DNA of 64,000 nt from Breznakia pachnodae (GCF_030814225.1 NZ_JAUSUR010000005.1:62001-126000), one strand, 5' to 3'; shown: positions 25,939 through 33,969, numbered from the stretch's first letter. Made by a program: numbers and translations. The notes: generated from the letters alone by a model not told the origin.

Positions 25939-27300
25939 TTAACTTACTATGTCTTCGCCAAAACCATGAATCCAATCTGCTTTCTTATAGTAGATAAAGA
26001 AAGTGACAGAACTCAAGAACCAAGTTAGTGGATATACCCAATATACAACATCAATTGAGTTTACAATGTTTCCCATAATCGTCAAGAAACTTACTCGTAC
26101 TACACACCAGAACAATAACATTACAATCATTGGAACGACTGGTTTCCCTGCTCCTCTTAGTATCGCTGAAATACAATGAGAATAAGCAAGCAGGAAATAG
26201 AACAGTGCGGAGGTTCTGGCTCGATCAGTTCCAAACTGCACAACTTCGGAATCACTATTAAAAATCATAATCAGTAGTGGTGCACCAATAAAGATAATAA
26301 TACCAACTATCTGCGCAATCGCCATGGAACATAACATTCCAAACTTTGCACCCTTTAAGGTTCGCTCTTTATTGTTCGCACCTAAATTCTGACCAACAAA
26401 AGTTGTCAGTGCCATGGTGAAACTAGTGATTGGCAAGAAAGCGAATCCTTCAATTCTTGAATATGCTCCACAACCAGCCATTGCCATCTCACCAAATGCA
26501 TTGATATTCGATTGCACAACAACATTTGCAATCGCAATAATTGAATTCTGTAGCCCTGATGGCAGACCATAACGAATGATTTGACTTAGCATATCTTTAT
26601 CAAAACCAATTTTTTTGATTGTTACTTTATAGACATCATCAGTTTTTACCAATCGATACAAACACAAGAGTGCACTACAGAACTGCGCAATAATTGTGGC
26701 TACTGCTGCAGAGCCTACTCCCATATTAAATCCTGCAATAAATACAATATCCAATACAACATTGATAATTGATGAAACAATCAAATAGTATAAAGGATGC
26801 TTACTGTCTCCAATTGCCTGTAAGATACCAACAAAGATATTATACATAACAAGTCCTAAAGAACCTGCAAAATATATTTGAAAATAACTGACCGATTGAG
26901 GTAATACATTTTCTGGTGTTCCCATCAGTTCTAATATCATTGGCGCCAATACAACACCAGCAATTGTTAGAATTACACTTGCAACTAAACCTAACGCAAT
27001 CGTTGTATGAATCGCCTTTTGCATACTTTCATAATCTTTTGCCCCAAAATATCGAGCAATAACAACACCAGCTCCCATGGCGATCCCATTGAAGAATCCA
27101 ACCATCAGAAAAATCAAGTTCCCTGATGAACTAACTGCTGCTAATGCACTACTTCCCAGAAAATTCCCTACGATTAGTGAATCGGCTGCATTATAAAGTT
27201 GCTGAAATAAATTCCCTAAAAACAAAGGCATTGCAAAAAAGATAATCTTTTTCCAGATGGTTCCCTCTGTCATCAAACTCTTTGAATCCGTTATATCCAC
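25939..27300 (-). CDS. MATE family efflux transporter
   Basis: About 453 residues with 12 predicted membrane helices in two related halves. The first half begins MPLFLGNLFQQLYNAADSLIVGNFLG, the usual MATE opening (DinF/NorM type); the second has GLPSGLQNSIIAIANVVVQSNINAFG. It exports drugs or metabolites using Na+ or H+ gradients. I propose a GTG start at 27300 (VDITDSK) with GGAG upstream. The longer ATG options lie inside the promoter (TTAACA and TATTAT at 27336-27364), which would put the start codon before the transcript. Confidence 0.9.
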   Translation of the reverse strand: MDITDSKSLMTEGTIWKKIIFFAMPLFLGNLFQQLYNAADSLIVGNFLGSSALAAVSSSGNLIFLMVGFFNGIAMGAGVVIARYFGAKDYESMQKAIHTTIALGLVASVILTIAGVVLAPMILELMGTPENVLPQSVSYFQIYFAGSLGLVMYNIFVGILQAIGDSKHPLYYLIVSSIINVVLDIVFIAGFNMGVGSAAVATIIAQFCSALLCLYRLVKTDDVYKVTIKKIGFDKDMLSQIIRYGLPSGLQNSIIAIANVVVQSNINAFGEMAMAGCGAYSRIEGFAFLPITSFTMALTTFVGQNLGANNKERTLKGAKFGMLCSMAIAQIVGIIIFIGAPLLIMIFNSDSEVVQFGTDRARTSALFYFLLAYSHCISAILRGAGKPVVPMIVMLLFWCVVRVSFLTIMGNIVNSIDVVYWVYPLTWFLSSVTFFIYYKKADWIHGFGEDIVS

Positions 27301-27335
27301 ACTCTCATCTCCAATTCTTTTTTTCGCTAACATAT

Positions 27336-27364
27336 ATAATATCAAAATAAAGTTGTTTTGTTAA
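27336..27364 (-). promoter_or_regulatory. Promoter of the MATE gene
   Basis: TTAACA (27359-27364), a 17-base spacer and TATTAT (27336-27341) on the minus strand. The predicted start near 27329 supports the internal GTG start codon. Confidence 0.65.
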
Positions 27365-27401
27365 TAAAATTCAAAAGACATTTCAATCACAAAAGAAAAG
27401 C

Positions 27402-27425
27402 ACATACTTGAATCTTCAAATATGT
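27402..27425 (-). terminator. Terminator of the alpha/beta hydrolase gene
   Basis: ACATATTTGA/TCAAGTATGT on the minus strand with a 4-base loop, then GCTTTTCTTTT. Confidence 0.65.
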
Positions 27426-27434
27426 ACCTGTCTA

Positions 27435-28205
27435 TCATTCATCCTTGTAAAAAAAATCCATACTTAACTGATAAAACAATTCTGGATTGCTCATCATTGC
27501 TGGATGTCCACCAGCATCAAATAAATAATAATTACCATGACCTATCTTGGTAATCATTAATCCATAGACCTTTTCAAAGTATTCAGGATCAATTGCTCCT
27601 ACATATTCATCCTTTTTACTTCCAGTCAAAAGAATCTCAGGTTTTAATGAACTTAACTCCTTATGAAAGAACTTACCAATATTTATAGCATGCTCAATAA
27701 TCGCATTCGTATCATTATCAACTACCTGATTCCAGTCATCTCCATGCATTGCAGCGTAGAATGCCTTTGTATCTTCATCTTTTTTCGATTCCGCTCTTTC
27801 TACATCAGCATTTACAACAAACTCCACCAATGGTGTTTCACCCTCAAAACTATCTGCAATAACTTTATTTACTAATTGTGGTGCTTCAAGTGCAACATTG
27901 ATTGCAACCAATGCGCCACCACTCGTACCAATCAAATTAACATTTTTGTAATTCTTTTCTTTTAAGAATGCTATTACCTGCTGCGCTTCATAAAACCATA
28001 AGTCAGCTGGGAACTTATCAAGTCGATCCGATTTACCATGACCTAAGAAATCAATCAGGATCAACTTGTTATTCGCTTCATATAACGAAACAACCTCTTC
28101 AAACATATTTGATGACGCTGTATTTCCATGAAGCAATAACAGTGGTGTACCACTACCTAATTCCCTGTAATATATTTTTTTATCATTAAATTTAAAATAG
28201 CTCAT
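27435..28205 (-). CDS. Alpha/beta hydrolase
   Basis: About 256 residues with the alpha/beta hydrolase core: oxyanion segment LLLHGNTASSNMFE (about 22-35), nucleophile elbow GTSGGA (about 92-97) and catalytic His near GHGNYYLFDAGGHPAMM. The reaction is not predictable. The ATG at 28205 has GGGGG 7 bases upstream; the ATG two codons earlier abuts it. Immediately upstream is an orphan palindrome beside the -10 element. Confidence 0.88.
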   Translation of the reverse strand: MSYFKFNDKKIYYRELGSGTPLLLLHGNTASSNMFEEVVSLYEANNKLILIDFLGHGKSDRLDKFPADLWFYEAQQVIAFLKEKNYKNVNLIGTSGGALVAINVALEAPQLVNKVIADSFEGETPLVEFVVNADVERAESKKDEDTKAFYAAMHGDDWNQVVDNDTNAIIEHAINIGKFFHKELSSLKPEILLTGSKKDEYVGAIDPEYFEKVYGLMITKIGHGNYYLFDAGGHPAMMSNPELFYQLSMDFFYKDE

Positions 28206-28231
28206 ATTCATTCCCCCAAATCCAAATCACA

Positions 28232-28247
28232 ACTTACAGTAAGTATA
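28232..28247 (-). promoter_or_regulatory. Palindromic operator at the hydrolase promoter
   Basis: ACTTAC-A-GTAAGT (28232-28244) is a perfect 6+6 palindrome overlapping the minus-strand -10 TATACT (28242-28247). No repressor gene is adjacent; HxlR- or MerR-type regulators use sites of this look. Confidence 0.45.
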
Positions 28248-28305
28248 CCATATCATTATAGATCTGACCTCATATATTAGGTTTGAAATGAACTATTCTT
28301 ACCTT

Positions 28306-28911
28306 TTAATAATGAACTTCATTTGCATGTTCCACCCATTTAATAAATGTATGATTACTAATCTGAAGCCTTCGCCCTGCTTCTCTTTGGCTGATGGTAC
28401 CATCAAGCCACATTTGCAAAATCATTTCAAAATCATCTGGTTTTTCTTTTTGTGGTCGCCCAAACCGTATCCCTCTCTTTCTCGCCTCTCTTATGCCCTC
28501 TGCTTGTCGTTGTCTAATATTCTCTCTTTCTACCTGAGCTACATACGATAATACCTGTAATACCAAATCTGCAATAAACTTTCCAGTGATTCCATTAATT
28601 TGATTTCTTGTATCCAATAATGGAAAATCAATTACTGCAATATCTACGTCTTTATCAATTGTAAGAAACTTCCATTGTCGAATAATCTCATCATAATTCC
28701 TGCCCAATCGATCAATCGACTTTACAAATACAACATCATTTGGTTTAAGTTTCTTAAGCAATCGCTTGTATGCTGGTCTTTCAAAACTTTTTCCAGATAC
28801 TTTATCAATAAAAATATCTTGTCTTGGAATCTCCAGTCTCTTCATATCTGCCATCTGCCTGTCAATATTCTGATTCTTCGTAGATACTCTAACATAGCCA
28901 TAGTATTTCAT
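28306..28911 (-). CDS. Serine recombinase (Tn3 resolvase/invertase family)
   Basis: 201 residues with the resolvase N-terminal catalytic domain (YGYVRVSTKNQNIDRQ, with the catalytic serine at about 10, and FVKSIDRLGRNYDEII) and a C-terminal helix-turn-helix (GTISQREAGRRLQISNHTFIKW). It is full length for the family. No transposase, inverted-repeat ends or clear res site lie nearby, so it looks like a remnant of, or an escape from, a mobile element. AGGAGG lies 10 bases before the ATG. Confidence 0.9.
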   Translation of the reverse strand: MKYYGYVRVSTKNQNIDRQMADMKRLEIPRQDIFIDKVSGKSFERPAYKRLLKKLKPNDVVFVKSIDRLGRNYDEIIRQWKFLTIDKDVDIAVIDFPLLDTRNQINGITGKFIADLVLQVLSYVAQVERENIRQRQAEGIREARKRGIRFGRPQKEKPDDFEMILQMWLDGTISQREAGRRLQISNHTFIKWVEHANEVHY

Positions 28912-29040
28912 TTCTCTTGTTCCTCCTAATTAGACCTTAATTATGAGGATATCACATTACCAAGACTTAGTCATTAAAATGAAAATGCCTTAAAAATAAA
29001 AAGCAAAGACAACTACAATAAAATTTCTTTTCACTTCTAA

Positions 29041-29093
29041 TTGACAAATCAAATATTCTTACATATAATTAAACGTGTATTAAACATGTTTAA
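29041..29093 (+). promoter_or_regulatory. Consensus promoter and operator of the first TetR module
   Basis: TTGACA (29041-29046), 17 bases, TATAAT (29064-29069). Immediately downstream is a 14-bp perfect palindrome TTAAACATGTTTAA (29080-29093), with a further half-site TTAAACGTG before it. The position fits autorepression by the TetR gene it precedes. Confidence 0.8.
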
Positions 29094-29109
29094 TTATGGC
29101 GAGGTACTT

Positions 29110-29676
29110 ATGAAAAAAAATGATACAAAGCAAAAGCTGATTGACACTACAAAACAATTATTAAGTGAAGAAGATTACAAAAATATTACTGCAAGAGAAA
29201 TTTCAAAGCGGGCAGATGTTAATCTGGCAATGATTAATTATAACTTTGAATCTAAGGACGAACTTGTAAAACTTGCAGTTAATGAAATCATCTCTGAAGA
29301 GTTTTCCAAAAACTTTACACTTGAAGAACTTACTAATGATTCTTCAAAAGAACAATTGAAGAAACTGCTTTATCACACCTGCGAAATAACACTTAAATAT
29401 AAGGAGTTAACTCAATTGTCAATTCCATACATATTATTAAACGAGGAAATCAAACTACCTTTTGATCTTTTACCATTCTTTCTAAATTATTATGGAACTA
29501 CAAAAAGCGAATCACAATGTAAAGTATTAGCTTTTCAATTAGTTTATAGTCTGCAACTTATCTTCTATCGCTACAATGATTTCTACAACTATTCAGGCAT
29601 TAACATTCTTAATAAAGATGAATTACATAAATTCATTGATTTTAATGTTGATACATTTCTAACAGGAGGAAATTAA
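29110..29676 (+). CDS. TetR family regulator, module 1
   Basis: 188 residues with a TetR helix-turn-helix (ITAREISKRADVNLAMINYNFESKDELVKLAVNEI, about 25-60). It is clearly paralogous to the TetR at 30797: ADVN.A.INY.F.SKD.L...AVN is shared. I start at MKKNDTK (29110), which has GAGG upstream; longer frames begin at the -35 element. It is followed by two small membrane protein genes, 2 and 378 bases downstream, in one unit. Confidence 0.88.
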   Translation: MKKNDTKQKLIDTTKQLLSEEDYKNITAREISKRADVNLAMINYNFESKDELVKLAVNEIISEEFSKNFTLEELTNDSSKEQLKKLLYHTCEITLKYKELTQLSIPYILLNEEIKLPFDLLPFFLNYYGTTKSESQCKVLAFQLVYSLQLIFYRYNDFYNYSGINILNKDELHKFIDFNVDTFLTGGN

Positions 29677-29678
29677 TT

Positions 29679-30053
29679 ATGAAACTTAATTATAAAAAAA
29701 TAAGCATTATCTGTTTTATCGTAAGTATCCCATCCCTCATTATTGTAGATTGGTATTTCCAAGACTATGGGCTACTGTCACTTTCTACACTTATAACCTT
29801 AGGATTAATTTTTGATCAAGTAAACCGAATACAATCAACTAGTATTATCAATAACTCTCATCAATTCAAAGTAAATCGATACTTAAAATTAGTTGCATTG
29901 ATTTTATTCATTCAGGTACCAGTTACTATTATTTATATAAATCAGATAAAACCAGACTTAGGACTACTTCTTGGATTTACTCTCATCTTACTTGGAATTA
30001 TAATAGATCAGATAGCAAGAATAAAATTCACTTATATCAAAGGAGTGAACTAG
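29679..30053 (+). CDS. Small membrane protein with internal duplication
   Basis: 124 residues, about four hydrophobic helices. The two halves are related: LITLGLIFDQVNRIQ and LILLGIIIDQIARIK each end a two-helix unit. No known family is recognised. GGAGG lies upstream and the TetR stop codon is inside the leader, so the genes are coupled. It may be a subunit of a small exporter or a membrane sensor; neither is supported directly. Confidence 0.7.
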   Translation: MKLNYKKISIICFIVSIPSLIIVDWYFQDYGLLSLSTLITLGLIFDQVNRIQSTSIINNSHQFKVNRYLKLVALILFIQVPVTIIYINQIKPDLGLLLGFTLILLGIIIDQIARIKFTYIKGVN

Positions 30054-30054
30054 T

Positions 30055-30243
30055 ATGAATACAATATTAAGAATCCTTGGGATTGTATCTATTGTTTTAC
30101 TATTATGCACCATTCTTTGTGGATTATGGGTGAAATTCCATCCAGAAGGGAATGATATGAATTTCCATTTCCTTCTATCTATATCTAGTGTATGTATTTC
30201 CCTTCTTACGATTGTATTATTTATGTTTCAATATGAATTTTAA
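30055..30243 (+). CDS. Two-helix membrane miniprotein, module 1
   Basis: 62 residues with helices at about 7-27 and 39-58 around a short loop (CGLWVKFHPEGNDMNFHFLL). It is related to the 68-residue protein at 31372: CGLW.K, then NxxFHxL and SLxTxxLFxFQ are shared. AAAGGAG precedes the ATG and the preceding stop codon is 1 base away. Function unknown; always in second place behind a paralogous TetR here. Confidence 0.72.
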   Translation: MNTILRILGIVSIVLLLCTILCGLWVKFHPEGNDMNFHFLLSISSVCISLLTIVLFMFQYEF

Positions 30244-30245
30244 GA

Positions 30246-30276
30246 AAAGTCAGTTACTTTAAGTAGCTGACTTTTT
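30246..30276. terminator. Bidirectional terminator ending module 1
   Basis: AAAGTCAGTTAC with GTAGCTGACTTT (one wobble/mismatch), followed by a T run, between convergent genes. Confidence 0.75.
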
Positions 30277-30279
30277 ATA

Positions 30280-30648
30280 CTAATAAAACAAACACCATCT
30301 CACACCATATTTATCAATTAGGTCTGTCATATAAGGACTGTAATTTGTTTCTCCTAAAGGATGTAAGATTGTTGCATCTTGCTTAAGCACTTCATATGCC
30401 TGATCAATCAAACTCTTTTCCTCTGGCTTAAAATGTAGACAGAACTGCATAGCATTTCCTGTTACCACTGTATCATCACTACATTCAGCAACTGATAGAA
30501 TCTGTCCATAAACGTTCACCTCAGAGTGATAATACGTTCCATCATCATTCTTAACATGAGAGCCTAAACTTGCGTTAAACGCCTTTATATACATCTCAAC
30601 TGCCTTGTCACTACCTTTTACATATACCTGCATTAATGTTCTTTCCAT
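30280..30648 (-). CDS. VOC superfamily (PhnB/glyoxalase-like) protein
   Basis: 122 residues. The single VOC domain has the PhnB-like order: MQVYVKGSDKAVEMYIKAFNASLGSHV, DDGTYYHSEVNVYGQILSVAE, and a terminal DKYGVRWCLFY. VOC proteins bind a metal and act on or sequester small molecules. GGAGG precedes the ATG. It is inserted, in opposite orientation, between the two TetR modules. Confidence 0.85.
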   Translation of the reverse strand: MERTLMQVYVKGSDKAVEMYIKAFNASLGSHVKNDDGTYYHSEVNVYGQILSVAECSDDTVVTGNAMQFCLHFKPEEKSLIDQAYEVLKQDATILHPLGETNYSPYMTDLIDKYGVRWCLFY

Positions 30649-30727
30649 TTACTTTCCTCCAAACTGTTCCAAATAATAAGTAAATATATTTATTGCTTTT
30701 ATTATATCAGAAAAAATCTCATGATAT

Positions 30728-30782
30728 TTGACATATTCTGATTTTGATGATAATATTTAATCATGATTTAATCATGATTAAA
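30728..30782 (+). promoter_or_regulatory. Promoter and operator of the second TetR module
   Basis: TTGACA (30728-30733) and TAATAT (30751-30756), 17 bases apart. A 16-bp perfect palindrome TTTAATCATGATTAAA lies at 30767-30782, with an overlapping near-palindrome TTTAATCATGATTTA at 30756-30770. The CATG core is shared with the operator of module 1. Confidence 0.8.
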
Positions 30783-30796
30783 TATTAGGAGGTATT

Positions 30797-31360
30797 ATGA
30801 CTACAATCGATGCTAAAGAACAATTACTACAGACTGTTATTAAAATGATGAAAAATACAAAAGATATTAATAAAATTACAAATCGTCAAATCGCTGCAGA
30901 GGCTGACGTTAATAGTGCACTAATCAATTATTACTTTCAATCAAAAGACAACCTATTATTAGAAGCTGTTAATACCCATATGGAAAACCTATATAAAGAT
31001 ATTATGGAATCTATTTCGAATGAATCAAATCCTGTAACACGATTGAAATCAATGTTGATGAAATTCTTGGAACTTGGAATATCACAATACAAGTTTGTGA
31101 AGATTCCAGTATCTGAAGAAATGAAAACTGGAGGAATAACAACCAATAAAATGATACAACAGACATTAAAAGAAATATACAAAGAGGATAAATCTGATTT
31201 TGAGTTACAGATTCTTGCTTCTCAGATTCTTCTTCCCCTTCAAACAATATATTTACACATTGATGAATATAAAAACTATTTAGATGTGACTTTAGATAAT
31301 ACTCAAATACTACATCAGTTAGTTGATTCAATTTTTACTAATTTAAATATTAATGAGTAA
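30797..31360 (+). CDS. TetR family regulator, module 2
   Basis: 187 residues with helix-turn-helix ITNRQIAAEADVNSALINYYFQSKDNLLLEAVN (about 24-56), paralogous to the TetR at 29110. The ligand domain differs. TAGGAGG precedes the ATG. It is followed 11 bases later by a two-helix miniprotein gene and then a flavodoxin gene. Its operator overlaps its own promoter region, implying autorepression. Confidence 0.88.
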   Translation: MTTIDAKEQLLQTVIKMMKNTKDINKITNRQIAAEADVNSALINYYFQSKDNLLLEAVNTHMENLYKDIMESISNESNPVTRLKSMLMKFLELGISQYKFVKIPVSEEMKTGGITTNKMIQQTLKEIYKEDKSDFELQILASQILLPLQTIYLHIDEYKNYLDVTLDNTQILHQLVDSIFTNLNINE

Positions 31361-31371
31361 GGAGCAAATTT

Positions 31372-31578
31372 ATGAAAAAAGTAACAAGTCTATTTATGAT
31401 TACAACATTTCTATTCCTTCTGTCTACAATGATCTGTGGACTATGGATGAAGTCAGCTACAAGTGTGACTTCTGGGAATCTGTCATTTCATTTAATCTGT
31501 GGTATTCTATCCATCATTTCTTTATTTATCACAATGATTTTATTTTTCTTTCAAAACCGACAAAAGCGAGGTGCATAA
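31372..31578 (+). CDS. Two-helix membrane miniprotein, module 2
   Basis: 68 residues with two hydrophobic helices around a Ser/Thr-rich loop (ICGLWMKSATSVTSGNLSFHLICG) and a basic tail (QNRQKRGA). It is the counterpart of the 62-residue protein at 30055. AAGGAG precedes the ATG. The tail codons carry the ribosome site for the following flavodoxin gene. Confidence 0.75.
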   Translation: MKKVTSLFMITTFLFLLSTMICGLWMKSATSVTSGNLSFHLICGILSIISLFITMILFFFQNRQKRGA

Positions 31579-31579
31579 C

Positions 31580-31999
31580 ATGAAAATTGCTATTTTATAT
31601 ACAAGTAAATCTGGTGCTACAGAAGCATGCGCAATGTATATTTCATCACAATTAAAAGATTCTCAATTATTTGATTTAGCTTCTGACTCTTTAGATATCA
31701 ATGATTATGATATATTATTTATTGGTTCTGGGATTCGAATGGGTAAATTCTATAAGCCTTTTATTAAATTTATAAATACGAATTTAGATATTCTAAAACA
31801 AAAGAAATGTATTCTCTTTGTTTCTAACAATTATCCTGAAACATTAGAGAAAAGTATAAAAAAATCTTTTAGTAATAACAATTTAAATAACTTTGAAATA
31901 ATCAGTTGTGGAGGAGTTCCACCATTTAATAAAATAACGAACACTGACTGGATTAATAAAGAGCGAATCGATGAAGCAATAAAAAAGCTTACTATCTGA
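31580..31999 (+). CDS. Flavodoxin-like protein
   Basis: About 139 residues with the FMN phosphate loop YTSKSGATEACA near the N-terminus, DYDILFIGSGIRMGKFYKPFIKF (a pattern also seen in HemG-like flavodoxins) and CILFVSNNYPE. It would carry electrons through FMN or act as a small oxidoreductase. I start at MKIAIL (31580), with GAGGTG upstream, after the miniprotein stop at 31578. Last gene of TetR module 2. Confidence 0.85.
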   Translation: MKIAILYTSKSGATEACAMYISSQLKDSQLFDLASDSLDINDYDILFIGSGIRMGKFYKPFIKFINTNLDILKQKKCILFVSNNYPETLEKSIKKSFSNNNLNNFEIISCGGVPPFNKITNTDWINKERIDEAIKKLTI

Positions 32000-32007
32000 T
32001 TACAAGC

Positions 32008-32035
32008 AGGAGAGCCTACATGAGTAGACTCTCCT
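32008..32035. terminator. Bidirectional terminator after the flavodoxin gene
   Basis: AGGAGAG-c-CTAC (32008-32019) pairs with GTAG-a-CTCTCCT (32024-32035) around a 4-base loop, then ATTTTG. Confidence 0.75.
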
Positions 32036-32870
32036 ATTTTGATATATTTTCTAATAGTTCTTTGTATCGTTTTGTTGCCAGTTCACTTGGCTCCTTCTTC
32101 TTACAAAAATTAAGTTTCGCAAGTTTTGGTACAACTCTTTCTACGACAACCATACCATCTTCCATCTTACTTTCTAAAAGTGCTAATGCCTCTAAAAACC
32201 TTTTATCTTTTTTCGCACAATCATAAAATGATAATACATACAGATAATAGAATATATTATATCCTCTAAATGGATATTCAACTTCCTTGAACAGTTTTCC
32301 TATCCCATAATGACAGGGACTAATTGGTTTCTTTATATCCCAATGATTCAAAAGAAACATTACTGCATTATCTAATTTCTTATCCTTATTTAGTAAATCT
32401 GTCTGGCGAAAAATATCCAATGCAATAAGAGTTGTGATCGGAGTTGAATACTCTGTTTCCTCTCCCCTTCCAAAACTATACTTATTACACTTCCATCCAC
32501 CATCACTCTCTTGTGTTTGCAGGAAGTAATCGATTGTCTTCTGAATGCGTTCATCACTTACATATCCCAACTTGCACAACACATTTGCAGCCAATACAGT
32601 GTGACAAGGATACATACCTCCTGCAGGTGCGGTTTTAAATCGTCCATCTTCTTTCCATGTACTAAATATCAACTCAGCAGCATCTTTAAACAATGGGTCT
32701 GAGTTGGGTACACCAAGTTCTATCAGATATTCTAAACTCTCCAGTGTAGTAAATGGTGCACCTTTTAGTAACTTCTTATCTGGGGTACTCCATAACTTAT
32801 CACCATTATCATGTTGATGCGATAAAATCACTTGAATATCATCCTTATATAACTGATCCTTATTCGTCAT
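32034..32870 (-). CDS. Terpenoid-cyclase/prenyltransferase-like alpha-alpha toroid protein
   Basis: 278 residues with toroid repeats such as TTLESLEYLIELG, IQKTIDYFLQTQESDGGWKC and LDNAVMFLLNHW. The QESDGGW-type motif is typical of the alpha/alpha-barrel found in terpene cyclases and prenyltransferases. No cyclase DxDD or QW array of full length is present, so it is probably a lone-domain protein of unknown activity. GGAAGAGG precedes the ATG. Confidence 0.75.
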   Translation of the reverse strand: MTNKDQLYKDDIQVILSHQHDNGDKLWSTPDKKLLKGAPFTTLESLEYLIELGVPNSDPLFKDAAELIFSTWKEDGRFKTAPAGGMYPCHTVLAANVLCKLGYVSDERIQKTIDYFLQTQESDGGWKCNKYSFGRGEETEYSTPITTLIALDIFRQTDLLNKDKKLDNAVMFLLNHWDIKKPISPCHYGIGKLFKEVEYPFRGYNIFYYLYVLSFYDCAKKDKRFLEALALLESKMEDGMVVVERVVPKLAKLNFCKKKEPSELATKRYKELLENISK

Positions 32871-32952
32871 AGTAACCTCTTCCTATCATGTGACATTAAT
32901 GGTCATTCGATAGCTAAATTATAGCATTCCTATTAAACTAAGAAAATAGAAA

Positions 32953-32972
32953 AAGCCTCATTTCTGAGACTT
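32953..32972 (-). terminator. Terminator of the choloylglycine-hydrolase-family gene
   Basis: AAGTCTCA-gaaa-TGAGGCTT on the minus strand, followed by TTTC. Confidence 0.65.
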
Positions 32973-32976
32973 GTCC

Positions 32977-33969
32977 TTATCCTAATTCATAGAATTCTAT
33001 TTCTTTTGTTAGTGGATACTCTTTCACTTCATGAATCGTTTCTAGCATATCTTTAGTTATTGATAATCGTTTAATTTCTGGATTATCATATGTTCTAATA
33101 TAATACGCAGTTTCATTTACACTCATCACTGAAATATATTGTGTATAATCAAGAGCTCCATCCGCTTTAATAACCGCTCCTTTTGGTATATCAAGATTTC
33201 CTAACACATGATAAATACTATTTACACCTTGTTTCGCTGATGTTATTTCCGGTAACGATTCTTTCAAAAATAATGCACGAACAAATCGTTCTGGTGGTGT
33301 ATATCCTCCTGGTAAACCTTGCGTACCTGAACCTTGTCCAAATGCATGCGCTTCAGTGTCTTTAAACATTTTATTTGAACGAGGAGTATTTTGTAAATAG
33401 ATATAGTTATTTAAGTTCTGAATATGCCAATTTAAATCTGGGCTATTTGTCATAACTCCAACCTCATTATTCTTAATCAACAATTCGCCTGATTCACTTT
33501 CTAATGTAACTGTTCTTCCACTTCTATCATAAACAATATAATGTAATGGAGGCGTTCCTCCTAAAAATTCAATTGTTGATGATACCAATCGAATATCATC
33601 TATTCTCTTTTCTAATTCATTAATATCTTTTAAATTTCCTAAAATCCACATGATCAGTTCATGAGGAGCAACATTAACTTTTCCTTCTACTACTGTATCA
33701 TGATACTTCGCTTCATTTGGATAATATAATTCAGCAATTGCCAGACCATGTTCATTGATTCCATCTGCAAAAAAGTAGTTATGTCCTATCTTCTTTCCTG
33801 CACCAACAAAACCATACTTTGATGTATGAGTAGCATCATTTGCCACATCACTATACCACTGATAATTTCTTGGTGCATAGACAATTCTTGCATCCAATTC
33901 AAACCCAAAATCCATTGTACGTGCTAAAAAATTATTCCCTTTTGTTTCCAATGTTATACTTGTGCACAT
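32977..33969 (-). CDS. Choloylglycine hydrolase / penicillin V acylase family enzyme
   Basis: 330 residues. The start at 33969 gives MCTSITLE, placing the N-terminal nucleophile Cys at position 2; an in-frame GTG further upstream would bury it. Other family features are ARTMDF (Arg17, Asp20), a TNSPDLNWH asparagine region and SGTQGLPGG...RFVRA. At the position that tends to be Asn in bile salt hydrolases the sequence reads LYYP (Tyr), as in penicillin V acylases, so substrate is open. It hydrolyses linear amides of conjugated bile acids or acyl side chains. AAAGGAAAG lies upstream. Confidence 0.92.
   Translation of the reverse strand: MCTSITLETKGNNFLARTMDFGFELDARIVYAPRNYQWYSDVANDATHTSKYGFVGAGKKIGHNYFFADGINEHGLAIAELYYPNEAKYHDTVVEGKVNVAPHELIMWILGNLKDINELEKRIDDIRLVSSTIEFLGGTPPLHYIVYDRSGRTVTLESESGELLIKNNEVGVMTNSPDLNWHIQNLNNYIYLQNTPRSNKMFKDTEAHAFGQGSGTQGLPGGYTPPERFVRALFLKESLPEITSAKQGVNSIYHVLGNLDIPKGAVIKADGALDYTQYISVMSVNETAYYIRTYDNPEIKRLSITKDMLETIHEVKEYPLTKEIEFYELG

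Noticed and set aside
28912-29040. Possible res site or transposon end beside the serine recombinase
   Set aside because: No subsite-like inverted repeats, target duplications or transposase were found in the gap.
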